Below are positions 1 through 11,329 of a DNA stretch of 30,693 nt, one piece after another. The notes below the pieces were generated by a model, which saw only the letters and a list, made by a program, of their open reading frames with translations, was not told the origin of the DNA and ran no database searches. The stretch is from Conidiobolus incongruus B7586 (taxonomy: Eukaryota; Entomophthoromycota; Entomophthoromycetes; Entomophthorales; Conidiobolaceae), in NCBI GenBank assembly GCA_000697335.1, contig JNEM01016101.1:1-30693 (forward strand), read 5' to 3'. The number at the start of each line of letters is the position of its first letter. Within the stretch, counting starts at the first letter, position 1. The translations under genes and the position numbers were made by a program.

Positions 1-1228
1 AAATTAAATATTATATAAAAGAATTTAAGATTTATTAATTATAAGTATTTATTATAAAAACTTTTCTTTTTAGTTATATTTTAATAAGTTTAATTTAACT
101 ATAACTATTTTAATTTTTTTAAGCTTTTATTAAATTATAAGATTTTTATTAATATTTTTATCAATTAATTTAAGCTTAAGCTTAAGTGTATATATTATAC
201 TTGTATAATTAATATTAAATTACTTTAATAACTCTTTAACTAAAACAAAAAGGTATTTATTAATATATTTTTTATTTTATTAATAAGTAAAAAAACAATA
301 GTAAAAATTAAACTTTGAAATTTTAGCAAATTTTAAATAATATCCATTTTAACTTTAAAGTCACAAGTTTAATAGTATATAATAGTTTTAAATAAAATAT
401 TATTTTTATAAGTTGCTTACAAGTTTTTAATGATTTTAAAGGGTCTATAATTAAGTTTCATAAATACAAAAATATAAGCTTTTTGATAATTACTATCTAA
501 TTTAAATATAAACTTTAATATCAAAATATTTTAATAGAAAAAATAATTAAAATTGAATATATATATATATAGTTTGAAAATATTTATTTTCCTATATATT
601 TTATATATAAAAAATCTTTCAAAATGGATAATATGTTTGAAAGATCAGAAATTAAAAAATTTGCTATTTCTTAATTTATATACTAATATTAATATAAAAC
701 AAAAATTTAAAATTTTAATACTTAAAAAGAATATCAATAAAAAGGTTGTTTGATAAGAAATAAATTGAAAATAGTATATAATATTTTAAATGGTTTTATC
801 TTATTATAATTGGATGCTTTAAATTATATTATTAAATATTATATACTAAGCATGTGATATTGAAATTCTGTCAAATTATTGAAAAGGTTTACTTAATTAT
901 TCAAAACTATATTAATAAAAATTCACAAATTGATGCAAAATTGCAATGATCACTCCCTTGAAAATATTTATTCAGTTTGCTTCAAAGTAATAGAAGATAA
1001 AGTATTTAATATAAATTAAGTGCAATTTTTTCAACTGATATCAATGATATTCTAATGTTGTTATTGACGTTTTTAGTGTTAAATATGCAATTTTCATTCA
1101 AAATTTAGGTGATCATTTAAACTATAAACAAAGATCAAATTCGTATAAATAGGTAAGAGTTTGTCAATGTCCCATTCTATCAATTATTAATAAAAAAAAT
1201 TATAATTAACTATTCAAACAATATCATA
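1..1228. other. AT island and 5' intergenic DNA, no gene
   Basis: No supportable gene is seen. Roughly the first 760 bases are over 90 % A+T, with the few C residues mostly in CT contexts (repeated AGCTT and ACTT words), almost no CpG and few CpA/TpG. This may be a heavily mutated old repeat, but no family is recognisable. From about 830 on, the composition becomes ordinary intergenic DNA, leading into the promoter of the next gene. A 66-codon open frame at 553-753 is made of AT-driven residues (I, L, K, N, F, Y) and is not credible as a gene. Confidence 0.6.
1144..1151 (+). promoter_or_regulatory. TATA box of the SMP-30-like gene
   Basis: A TATAAATA octamer lies 78-85 bases upstream of the ATG at 1229. 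Similar boxes at a similar distance precede the oxygenase gene and both four-pass membrane genes, which supports a real core promoter element despite the AT-rich background. Confidence 0.5.
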
Positions 1229-2263
1229 ATGAAATTCGCTATAAAATATATATTTTCTACTGTTGTTCAATTGATTAATAAAAGGTATCAAGGTTTTAAT
1301 AACTCAATTGGTAAAAGTTCTGATACTGTCAAATGGGAAACTGCTGAACAGCTCATCACAGCCAAAATATCATTATTTGGATCGGGGATTGAAGGCACCA
1401 GCGTCAATATCAAGGGTGAAATATTTGCTACAGATTTTGGATATATCACTCATAATAAAATTGGTAGAGTTTGGCCAATATCTGAAGAGTATTATTCCGA
1501 TGCCGACGTTCGCTCAGAAGTCCATGGCATCAGATTCCTCAACGCTACAACTGCATATGTAGCTGAAAGGACTAACCACAGAGTCATTGAATTAATATTA
1601 GATGTAAATGGCAATGTTAAAAATTCTAGGACTGTATGCAAGCACAAAGATATTAAAGAGCCCAATGACCTTGCAATTTCTAATGAGGGATTCATTTACC
1701 TCTCTGGCAACAAGTTCAACGGCACAAGCGATTCAACAAGTGGTGATATATGGCTTTGTAACCCCAGTACTAGTGAAACTAAAAGATTGGCACTCTTAGG
1801 AGCTACTAATGGAATTGAAGTATCAAATGACAGCCGTCATCTCTTTGTCTCAGAAGCTTATGCAATAAATGGTATTTCTGTGAGTCAAAAAATCTACAAA
1901 TATGAAATCAACCAAAATGATGGCACTATTTTGAACCAACAGTTGTTTGCAGATTTTAGTCAAATTGACCAAACTGAAAAGTTCTGGATTGATGGAATGC
2001 GCTTAGATACTAATGGTAATCTTTATGTTGCTAGATATTTAGGTAGTCGTATATCTGTATTGAATTTGAATGGTAAGTTAATTAAAAATATCAAAGTGTC
2101 ATTTATGAATCCTACCAATATCGAATTTGGAGGTCCTAAGGGCAATGTACTCTATATCGTAGGCGGTTGCAATGATCGTGGTCCAAATGGCGAAGAAGTT
2201 GGATGTGTTGATTATGTTGAAACTGATCAAATAGGAAGAGCTTTCTACAATTTACAAAAGTAA
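1229..2263 (+). CDS. SMP-30/gluconolactonase-like beta-propeller protein
   Basis: Intronless gene for 344 residues, ending in TAA. It resembles the SMP-30/gluconolactonase/strictosidine-synthase-like six-bladed propeller family, calcium- or zinc-dependent lactonases and related hydrolases. Residues matching the family metal site are visible in order: E55 in GIEGTS, N146-D147 in EPNDLA, N194 in ATNGIEVS, and D255 with D260 in WIDGMRLD. Blade-like strands such as GNLYVARY follow. The first 16 residues (MKFAIKYIFSTVVQLI) are hydrophobic and could be a signal peptide or anchor, so it may be secreted, but this is uncertain. The start is the first ATG in frame; a TATA box lies about 80 bases upstream. 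The substrate cannot be told from sequence; sugar lactones are the usual guess. The family call is secure, the reaction is not. GC content is clearly above that of the flanks, as expected for coding DNA. Confidence 0.85.
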   Translation: MKFAIKYIFSTVVQLINKRYQGFNNSIGKSSDTVKWETAEQLITAKISLFGSGIEGTSVNIKGEIFATDFGYITHNKIGRVWPISEEYYSDADVRSEVHGIRFLNATTAYVAERTNHRVIELILDVNGNVKNSRTVCKHKDIKEPNDLAISNEGFIYLSGNKFNGTSDSTSGDIWLCNPSTSETKRLALLGATNGIEVSNDSRHLFVSEAYAINGISVSQKIYKYEINQNDGTILNQQLFADFSQIDQTEKFWIDGMRLDTNGNLYVARYLGSRISVLNLNGKLIKNIKVSFMNPTNIEFGGPKGNVLYIVGGCNDRGPNGEEVGCVDYVETDQIGRAFYNLQK

Positions 2264-2697
2264 AATAAATTCAATATAATATATTAGAATTATAGCAAAT
2301 AATTGTAATAAATTAAAAGTAAATCATATTAGATTTAATTTAATTAATTTTTCTTAATGGTTTTTATAAGAGTACACTATATGTTGTACATATTGGATAG
2401 TTGAGTGAGATGATTTTATCTGGTTTAGACTTTACTCATAAGGATATTAATATATATTTAATTAAAATTAAATCAAAGACTGATATACTAAAAGAATATT
2501 GTTTATAGTTAAACCTGAAATTTCTGGGGTGTTTGACATCTGATCAAATATCAATAATAGTACACTACCACAGTTAGTCATATCTCAGTATCAGCAATTT
2601 ACAAGACCCATAAATTTCCAATATTCAGAATATACTATGACACTTTCACTTATAATTGGCTTTTCATCATCATTGTTTATTTTAAATAAATTTCAAG
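2264..2697. other. Intergenic, no gene seen
   Basis: AT-rich spacer between two genes on the same strand. An AATAAA word lies just after the stop codon at 2263 and could serve as a polyadenylation signal. I see no conserved open frame or RNA. Confidence 0.5.
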
Positions 2698-3627
2698 ATG
2701 ATAAAATTAATATTAGAAAATATAAAATATGGTAATAAATTGATTTCCACTACGACAAAATATATTGCAATGATAATGCTATTGATAAGCGTATTGCCCA
2801 AGTTGAATGTATTTTCTAGAGATAGTTTAGAGTTAGAAATAAATAAAATAATTCGGAATTTTCAAGTAAGTTTAATTATTAATGAGATTGTATATGAATA
2901 TTAATATGATATTTTAGTTTTATAGATTGTTAACATGCTATTTTATATATCCTTTTGACTGGACCTTTTTATTCATGAGCTGGAATTGGATCAGATTTAG
3001 TACGGAAGTTGAGAAGTATATATTTAAGAATTCTCAACCTGATTTTGTCTGGTATTTGTTACTTCAGAGTGGTTTTTGTTTGGTGATTATATATTATATA
3101 TGAGCTATTTTTTGATATATCTAATATATATGTTGATATAGATTGGTGGTTTATTATTCAGTTTAAAGGATATGGGATACGTTTTATTGTATACTCTAGT
3201 AGGTATTTGGAGTTATCACTACGCCAACGAAAATGTAGCATACTTCTATAAAGTTTACTTTCCAGTAAGTTTAATTCAAATTATTCACTATTCCAAGCAT
3301 TAATTCAAATCATTCTATAGGGAAAGTATATGCCCATCACCTATATATTATTCGACATAGTAATGTTGGAATGGATTCCCATTCATGGCATTGTAGGCCT
3401 ACTAAGCAGCTTTATATTCATATATTTTGAAATAGTATATACCAAACAACATTTAAATAATCCATTACAAACACCCGATTTCATGTAAGCTTAACACTTT
3501 ATCATTATGAAATAATTGATTATTTACTAATATCAAGTGAATTAAATGTAGGTATTTAATATTTTCCAAAAAACATAAATATTTTAAAGGTTTAGATATT
3601 GAAGAAAATTTAATTCATAATGATTAA
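2698..3627 (+). CDS. Derlin (Der1-like ER membrane protein)
   Basis: Five exons: 2698-2865, 2918-3082, 3142-3264, 3321-3484, 3552-3627, giving 231 residues, the usual Derlin length. Derlins are rhomboid-like pseudoproteases in the ER membrane that help retrotranslocate misfolded proteins for proteasomal degradation (ERAD). Family features seen: a first membrane segment around residues 20-38, then FQFYRLLTCYF where Derlins usually have FQ-WRL-TNF, then a cytosolic stretch with R..TEVEKYIF and the conserved DFVWYLL pair before the next helix. Three further hydrophobic segments follow, and a charged tail ends in EENLIHND. All four introns are 51-67 nt with GT-AG ends; the first three are phase 0 and the last splits a Met codon (AT|G). 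The WR motif typical of the family is YR here, worth noting as a divergence. A Dfm1-type SHP box is not evident in the short tail. Confidence 0.87.
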
Positions 3628-4432
3628 TTAATAAAATTTATTTAATTCTATTAAATAACCTTTATTGTTTAGATTAAATATTCATAAATTATTAACCTTG
3701 TTTTAAATTAAATATTAGTTAATAATCGTGATATATTGTATTTGATCAATTCTCTGAAAGTCTAATTAAAATGTGGAAAGTTACAAGTTTATTTCTAGTT
3801 TAACATTACAATTATTAAATAATATCTATTTTTTATAAATATAATGTACCAATTCAGATTGGATTAATAGATTATTATGAGCTTTCTTTCTAGTGCGTTG
3901 AAAAACAGAACTGATTATAAATATTTCTTATTCATTGATATTTGTTAAATATATACTAATTTTTCAATTAATAAAATTGGTTTACATTACAAAGCTAAAG
4001 TGAATTATATATATGATATTATAAATTATTGATATCTAAATAATTTTCACTCGCTTTCAATATATTTTTATTTCTCAAATTTATCTTCCATATTTTGAAA
4101 ATGATGATTAAAAACCACATTTTATAATATATAATATTATATGAATTCAGTTCAATATCTTATTTACATATCATGTATTATATCTAGTAAATATATATAT
4201 AGATTATGAATTATTAATTTTAAGATGTTATAGAATGTGCTCGGCATTTTCAATTTAAAATTGATAAACTTATGTCAACTAATCAAACCTTATAATATAA
4301 ATAAATTAATAGAAAAGAGAAATACTTGGATTTGGATGAATTTTATATTAAAATTGTTGTGATATAAAAACAATAAATATATTTACATATTATTATATTT
4401 ATTTAAATATAATAATATATAAATGATTGAAT
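3628..4432. other. Convergent intergenic spacer, no gene seen
   Basis: About 800 bases of AT-rich DNA between the convergent 3' ends of the Derlin and DnaJ genes. No open frame, RNA gene or notable repeat was found. Confidence 0.5.
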
Positions 4433-6164
4433 TTATTGTTGGGGACATTGATTAGGGAAGTGGAAGTCATGTTCATCTTCCTCATCGTCCAATTTAATAT
4501 ACTGTTCCCCAGTTGCCGATTTTGAGCCATAGTTATCTAAAGAGCTCTTTTTAGGTTCTACTTCGTCATATTCTGCATTGGACTTGTATTCGTTAGTTAG
4601 ATTTCTAAGTGTTTCACCATTGTTGGGGAGTTTGTTAACGAGTTCAGCGTTTTCAATAATCCATTTTGTCGATGGGAGTTCAACTTCAACAGTTACATAT
4701 AAATCACCTTTGTCAAATGGTCGTTTGAATTGGGGCATTCCTTCACCAGTGATTTTTAATATACTTCCTGAAATTATATAATTAAAATAATATTAATTTG
4801 ATATAATGATTGATATTACCTGGTTGGATGGGCTGAGGAGTATTAGGTCTTTTAACAGTTAATACTCTACCGTCCAAGTGAGTTAAAAATATACCATTGA
4901 CTCCTAAAAGAGCTTCTTGAAGACTTATTTTAATATCAGTTTTTAAATCTACTCCTTTGACCTCAAATTTAGGATGAGGATTGACAATAATCTGTACAAC
5001 CAAATCTCCTGGCTCTTGGCCTGGCTAAATTACTATTATTAGAATACTTCATGGTACGATGAAAATATATTAAAGATACCTGTTGATCCCCTTCATTAGT
5101 AAACTTGATCTTTTGTTGATTAACCATCCCCTTCTCGACAAAAACATTCAAAGGTTTCTTTTCTATCAAAGTTCTTTTACCCTTGCACTTTTTACAAACA
5201 TCTTTCCTCTTTAATACTTCACCTCTACCATCGCCTAAACATTATTAGATTAATTATGATGAAAGTTGGTAATAAATAAAAATACATTACATGGCTCACA
5301 GGTAACATACATAGGTTGAAATACACCATTTGACATCTGACGCACTTTGGGCACTACACCTTTACCTTGACAATCCGAACAAGGCTTAGCAATAGCTCCA
5401 ATTTTACCACCTCGGCTTCAAAAATTAAACCAATGACTTTGTAAACCAATTAAAAAACCTTACCCACTGCAAACTTTACATACAACCGATTTTTCCAATT
5501 CAAAAGTATAAGTTTTACCATTGTAAACCACTTCCAAATCAACCTGTAAAGGAATCGTCTGAGTCTTCCCCTTCATCGTAGGACTGTGATGATGGTGAGG
5601 ATGACCAAATCCTAATATCAATCAAATTTAGTATATCAAATCAAATCAAACCCTCTAGTTGCAATATCCATTACCAGACATATTAAACTCATTAAAAAAA
5701 GGAAAGTGTTCAGAGTTTGCTTGATTTCTTGATAAATCATATTGACGTCTATTATATTAAAGTTGATTTTTTCTCCTATCTATTAATATAGTTTTTAGAA
5801 TATTTACCTCTTATCTGCATCTGATAAAATTTCATAGGCATGACTAATATGTTGAAAATATATTATTATTAAATAAAATTATCAATTAATTTGATATTTT
5901 CAATTACCTAACACGTTTAAACTATTAAATTATCAAATTATAATATATTAATTTGAATTATATTAAAATTTATTTATTTTTATTACCTCTTCTTCCTTCC
6001 CCGATACTTTATCAGGATGATATTTCATAGCCTTAAACAGTTTAATACAAAAATTAATTGGTGATTAGTTAATATCTTACTAAAGTTTTATAGGCTTTTT
6101 TAATTTCAGTTTCTGTAGCATCTGGACTAACATTTAATACTTCGTATAAATCTTCTAAATCCAT
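4433..6164 (-). CDS. DNAJA1: Class A DnaJ/Hsp40 co-chaperone (Ydj1/DNAJA type)
   Basis: Ten exons on the minus strand: 6081-6164, 5987-6031, 5908-5921, 5808-5843, 5675-5748, 5464-5611, 5291-5415, 5080-5234, 4820-5024, 4433-4767, giving 406 residues (yeast Ydj1 has 409). It stimulates Hsp70 ATPase and holds unfolded clients. In order: J domain (1 to about 62) with HPD at 33-35; a short Gly/Phe/His linker with a HPHHHH run; a zinc-binding domain with four motifs, CKVCSGRG (129), CSDCQGKG (146), CEPCDGRG (173) and CKKCKGK (189); two beta-sandwich client domains containing QPGQEPGDLVV and GEGMPQF; an acidic tail; and a terminal CPQQ. CPQQ is a plausible CAAX farnesylation box, suggesting membrane tethering as in Ydj1. 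Exon 3 is only 14 nt. The J-to-zinc linker is short compared with typical G/F regions. The start is the first ATG before the J domain. The call is very secure; orthology among DNAJA paralogues is inferred. Confidence 0.95.
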
Positions 6165-6382
6165 ATTTATTTTATTATTATTAATATTATTTTGAATTAA
6201 TTATTTATTTAATATTTTTCAAAATTAAAATTTTATTAAACTATGAGACATCTCTTTAAGACAAAATAATTTGATCAATAGAATGAAATTTTATATGGGA
6301 TTAGAATTAATGGATTAAAAATATCCAATTAAATATTGATTAAGAAAATTCAAGTAATATAACATATTATTGAATCAATGAG

Positions 6383-6449
<67 letters not shown>

Positions 6450-7337
6450 AAACTAACCCATATTATAGTAATACTAAATAAGTCAACAATCAGTAGTGAT
6501 AATTATAATATAATCAGAATTTCATAATTTTCGAAATAAAAATTGATTAAATTGGACATGAACTTTATTAATTTTATATTAAAATATTATTTGTCAATTT
6601 TAAAAATTTATTTTTTTTGAGTGTCAAAATATTTATTAGATATCCTACATATTCTAAATATAATTAATTATAAAAATTTATAAACATATTATTGTCAGAT
6701 TAAAATTAATGATATAAGTTATTAATTAATTATTAATTATTAACTATTAAACTTTGAAATTTTTATCATATTATATCAAATATATTTTTTTTTCATTTAT
6801 ATATTATGTATAATAATCAAATATTTCATTACAATTTTTTATTTATATAAACTATTTTTTTAAGTTATTAAAAAATATATCAATATTCAATTTTAATAAA
6901 TAATCTATTTCAATCGTCGGTCATAATCTTTATTAACTGTTATTCAATATATATTTATAACAGTTTAAAGATTAGTATATCAGATAATCCAGTATATTTC
7001 GTATAAATTCAATGTAATATCTAGGTATATATTAATAAATAATAAAATATATTTATTATTTTCATATGTGTTAATTTCGATTAAAATATCTATGACATTA
7101 TAATTAATAAGATGATTTTTTGTATAAATATATTGAAAATATAGATGTATTTTTTAATAATAATTTGTAGACCCCATATCGTCTATCGTAAATAAACTAA
7201 ATAAATAAAATATTATTATCATATTGATTAAATTATCAATAAAACCTAATAAATCTGATCTTTTTGACAATATAAAATGCAAATTTAATTTCTCTAACTT
7301 AAATTTAATGGGTTTTATATACACTTTTCTAATATTT
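6165..7337. other. Intergenic with compound microsatellite
   Basis: This is the 5' flank of the DnaJ gene and 3' flank of the oxygenase gene. Apart from the TA/TG microsatellite listed separately, it is featureless AT-rich DNA with no credible open frame. Confidence 0.5.
6384..6449. repeat. Compound (TA)n(TG)n microsatellite
   Basis: An uninterrupted run of about 22 TA units passes directly into about 11 TG units, located about 220-285 bases upstream of the DnaJ start codon. The TG part stands out in a genome where G and C are rare. It is likely length-polymorphic; any promoter effect is speculative. Confidence 0.95.
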
Positions 7338-8520
7338 TTAACTTAATAAATTAATTCCTGATAACTCCATCTTGACATATTCTTGAGCCAACATCTTGGG
7401 ATATTTTGTTTCGGCATCTTCAACGGCTGTGTATCCAGGCAATTGAACAGGTTGTAAATATTGATCTTGTTCAATGTGAGAAAAGAGAGTGGAAGAGACT
7501 CTCCATAAGCTACGACCTTCAGATTTTGCTTTTTCAATAGCCTGTTAATGATTGGATTAGTTTCTAAAGCAGATAATGAAGTGATTCGATACTTACTTGG
7601 ACGGTAGCTTCAGTGACAGTGACCTGATGGTAACCAGCCTTAATGACACCACCAGTGACCCATTCTAATTGCTTACCAGCTTGGACAAGAAGACAGCCAT
7701 CAGGGACTTTGACGGGCATCTTAATTTTGTTATCTTTAGCCCAGATAGTCAAACCAGGGAATCTGCTCTTTCCGTGAATAGTCATGAAGCATAAGTCATA
7801 ATGGAAACCTATAGTTTTGAAATGATATATGATTAAAAAATTGATTATATTGAATGAATGGAATGAAATTAAATTACCTGCTAAGATGGTGTTGACTTGA
7901 TCGTATTTACTGAGATCAGAACCGGTAGGAGACAAAAGGTGGGAACCTTCTTTAATCTTATTATAGAAAGTTTCTTCATCGACATTGAACCCTTTGCCTA
8001 ACATTTTGCTTAAAGTGAAAATGGTTTGGACCATGGCACCACCCCATCCATTCATAAGGGATTCCCAGTTGGGGAAACCTTCAGGGATACTGGCTTGAGC
8101 CTTCAATAACTCTAAATCACCGGCCTTAGGATTCTTAGGAGGGATCATCCAACCATAACGCCACTTTGGATCGGGGCCTTCAATGGTCAAAGGTCTGCTG
8201 TCTTCGTCAATAGCATTGATGACATCGAAGCAGTGAGGATCGGCTTTACATCTTGGAGATTCTTGGGAAGGGGGAGTAAGACCAACACGATAACCGACTT
8301 CAGGCTTAATATCTTGTTTTAATTTTTCTTCAGGTTGGGAGTAGTACTTTTCAATTTGGTCAATGAAGTTGGAATTGAGATCCATAGGGACACGAGGATC
8401 CTTGACCAAGATAGCACCGTACTTGATGAGAGCTTCAACCAACTTGGTGCACTCAGCTAAAGATTCAGCTTCATTGGGGTTGTTTAAAAAGGGCTCTAAA
8501 TTAATAATAGGTAAATCCAT
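7338..8520 (-). CDS. 2-oxoglutarate/Fe(II)-dependent oxygenase (isopenicillin-N-synthase-like)
   Basis: Three exons on the minus strand: 7878-8520, 7597-7808, 7338-7541, giving 352 residues. The N-terminus (DLPIINLEPF) is the typical start of the DIOX_N domain. The double-stranded beta-helix core carries the iron ligands H217 and D219 in GFHYD and H275 in AGYHQV. The co-substrate-binding Arg is probably R299 in WRVSS, matching the RxS motif. The H275-R299 gap (24 residues) is longer than the roughly 10 of typical IPNS-like enzymes, so R295 is an alternative. LTIWAKDN matches the Gly-Leu strand after the HxD motif. Such enzymes hydroxylate, desaturate or cyclise small molecules; the substrate is unknown. 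There is no biosynthetic cluster nearby, and single-gene metabolism seems likelier. Codon use is relatively GC-rich, and a TATA box lies 61-69 bases upstream, together suggesting strong expression. Confidence 0.88.
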
Positions 8521-11329
8521 TGTTTTTTATTTTGATTGATAAGATTAGAGTTATAAATTCGGATGATGTTGTCAATTCGTATTTATATAATTTGATTCAG
8601 GTGGATCATATGTAATTTCCAAAATTGGCAATTATTTAGGAATCAAAGGAATTATGTACTGATCTACTTTTTCTTTTGTAATTGTGGAATCCGTTATATT
8701 TTGATACTATTATCCACATTGTTCGTATCATTCGACTAAATTTTATATGAAACTAGAAATTTAAGAATTTTTAAAATAAAATATATTAAGCATCTTATTA
8801 TATTATTTGATATAATACGATATCCTCTGCAACGTAGTAATATTTTGTTTAATTAAATGATACAAAATTTATTAATCTCAGTTTATAATCGAAATTTTCA
8901 ACTATATTTGAATATTTTATCAATTTATAAATAATGAATTGAATAGAAGTAGTTTTCACAAAGTATTATTTTGATTTAAATTGTAATTTTGCATTTGAAT
9001 TTTCACATTTTAATATTTCCTTTTTCACTTAACATTCTATTGATCTCAAAATTAACTGACCAAAATACTTGCAAAAGGAATATTGATTTCTGTTGATAAC
9101 ATTAATTAAGAACATTGTTATTTAAGTTATCCATTTAGTACTCTAGCACTTAATATTACCGTTTTGTGTGATTTCACTATATTTTCTTAAAATTAATATA
9201 GTTTTTACTGAGTAAAATGCAAAATTGATAAAAGCAATTTAAAATTAAATAGAGTATATATATCGAATTATTTCATATACTTCTATTAATAATTGTATTA
9301 AATATAAACTGAGGGGTACTGTCAATATTATATATATTTTAATTTACTCAGATACTTTCATTGGACGATATTTTTTTAAAAATTAGAAATATTTTTGATT
9401 AACCAATACTTGTAATTTTTTAGTTATTTGTATGATTAAATTAAATAGAATTGAGCCAATAACAGTAATAATAATGATGTTTCATAAGTCATTGATATCA
9501 TTATTAAAAATTGAAAAGATATTCAGATTACTATATAGTTAAATTTGATCTAATCCAAGTCGTTGATTTCAATAGGATTATATTTCAAAATCGCAATTTA
9601 ATATAAAATTGAAATTTTTCAATAAAATTACTATCAAATATCAAAATACAGTGTAGGGTCACGATAATTTAATAACCACTATAAACAACATTCATCTATT
9701 GAAATCAGCATATTGAATCCAATGACTTTAATCATTTGAGGTAATATTTCTGTTGATTACAAGTTCCAAAAATTGAAAAAAATACACTTATTTAATTGTT
9801 ATATTGTTCCAGAGTTATATTTTTGAAGTAAATAATATAAAAAGAATAGTATGATTTGCAATATTAGGAATACAATTTTAAGTAAAAATATATAGACTGT
9901 TTGAATATTGATAGAAACCATCCGTTCTTACCTGATAATGTGTTTAACTGTACATTGTTTAATTTCTTATTTAGTCAAAAAATTAATCAGACAAAGTTCA
10001 TTGTGAAATATTGAATTCTGTTGAATTGATGATAGGATATTTAGAAAAAATAATTAAAATAACATATTTCTATATAAACCTTAATTATCAATAATGTTTG
10101 TATTATTATTTTTAATTGAAAATAAGCAAAATATTTACAAAATATTCAAATCTAATTTAGTTCAGTAATTATATGAAGTCAAAATATAGATTATTTTATT
10201 GGTGCATTTGAAAGATTCATTGTCTCAAGTTAAATATTTCCCATTTATAAAATTGAGCTTAATTTTATTCTCCATTTAATAAATTAGTTGAAATAACCTG
10301 AATTAGGTGAAAATTTCGCAGAATGAATAATAGAAAGTTTATCATTTTATCTGAATATTTGATCATGTTCACAATTAATATGAAATATGATTTTTTATTC
10401 AAAATTTGTATGTAATTATCTTATATAAATTTTCGGGCGGTTTGTATAAAAATATAAAATTTCATATTTCACTGTATGTATGTATGCATGTATTTAAACC
10501 GAGATTTCTAGAATAATATGTAAGAAAAAATTAAATATAATCTCTTTACTTACCCTTGTATTATGATAAGATTAACCAAATCCTTTTAATATGAATAGTC
10601 AAGAGTGCAAGTGTTTTTAAAATATTTATTCATGGAATCAATATAAAACGAGATCTGGTTTGAATTGGATGGAAATGAATTGATTATCTGGCAATAGGAT
10701 AATCTGATCAGTGATTCAAGATAGAGGGATATATTTAATGAATATAAATTATATATATATAATCTAATATAAATAGAAAAAATGATCATTACCTACTAAT
10801 AAAGAGCTTAATTTTATATAATAAATTGAAATCTCAGCGTTGTTGAAATTGAAAAACATTTTGTCAAAAAATTATGAGCTACAAAAATATCCATGACTAA
10901 TCACTTAAAATTGAATTTAAAATGTATATTGTTATTCAAATCACCAGCAAAAACGAATCAAGATTTAGTTTTTTTTTGGATTTCAGCTGCCATAGATTTT
11001 GGTTAATAATCAGTGAGATATAAAAAATAAATCTTTTAATGTACTTATTCATTAAATTTAGATATAAGTTCATTTATAATCTTAAAATATATTATTTTTA
11101 GTTAAATGTCTGGTAAAAATTATCATATGCAATGCTGAATATATATGGCAGTTTTATACTTGGACATATATGTAACTATTTTATAATATAGACATTTAAT
11201 GAAAATATCAAAAAAACATAGCATAGATGGTTAATTAAAAATTAGATAAAACTAAAATGTTAAATATTAAGCGATAATTATATATAGTCTATTATTATTA
11301 AATTTTATCCATAAAATGATATCTAGAGT
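8521..11329. other. Long gene-free intergenic region
   Basis: About 2.8 kb between the 5' end of the oxygenase gene and the 3' end of the RRM gene. Both strands were read for spliced coding segments and none was found. A small ATGT-type repeat (about 10473-10492) and scattered AT-rich words are all that stands out. Composition is ordinary intergenic with normal CpA content, unlike the AT islands. Confidence 0.5.
8581..8589 (-). promoter_or_regulatory. TATA box of the oxygenase gene
   Basis: TATATAAAT on the minus strand, 61-69 bases upstream of the start codon at 8520. It matches the position of TATA boxes at the other intron-poor genes of the window. Confidence 0.45.

Noticed and set aside
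553-753. 66-codon open frame on the plus strand
   Set aside because: Composed almost only of I, L, K, N, F and Y in an AT island; no motif, no promoter context and a length expected by chance.
1492-1695. Minus-strand frame within the SMP-30-like gene
   Set aside because: Shadow of the plus-strand coding frame, which has metal-site motifs throughout.
10586-10789. 67-codon minus-strand frame
   Set aside because: No domain, an AT-type residue mix, no splice partners; treated as chance.
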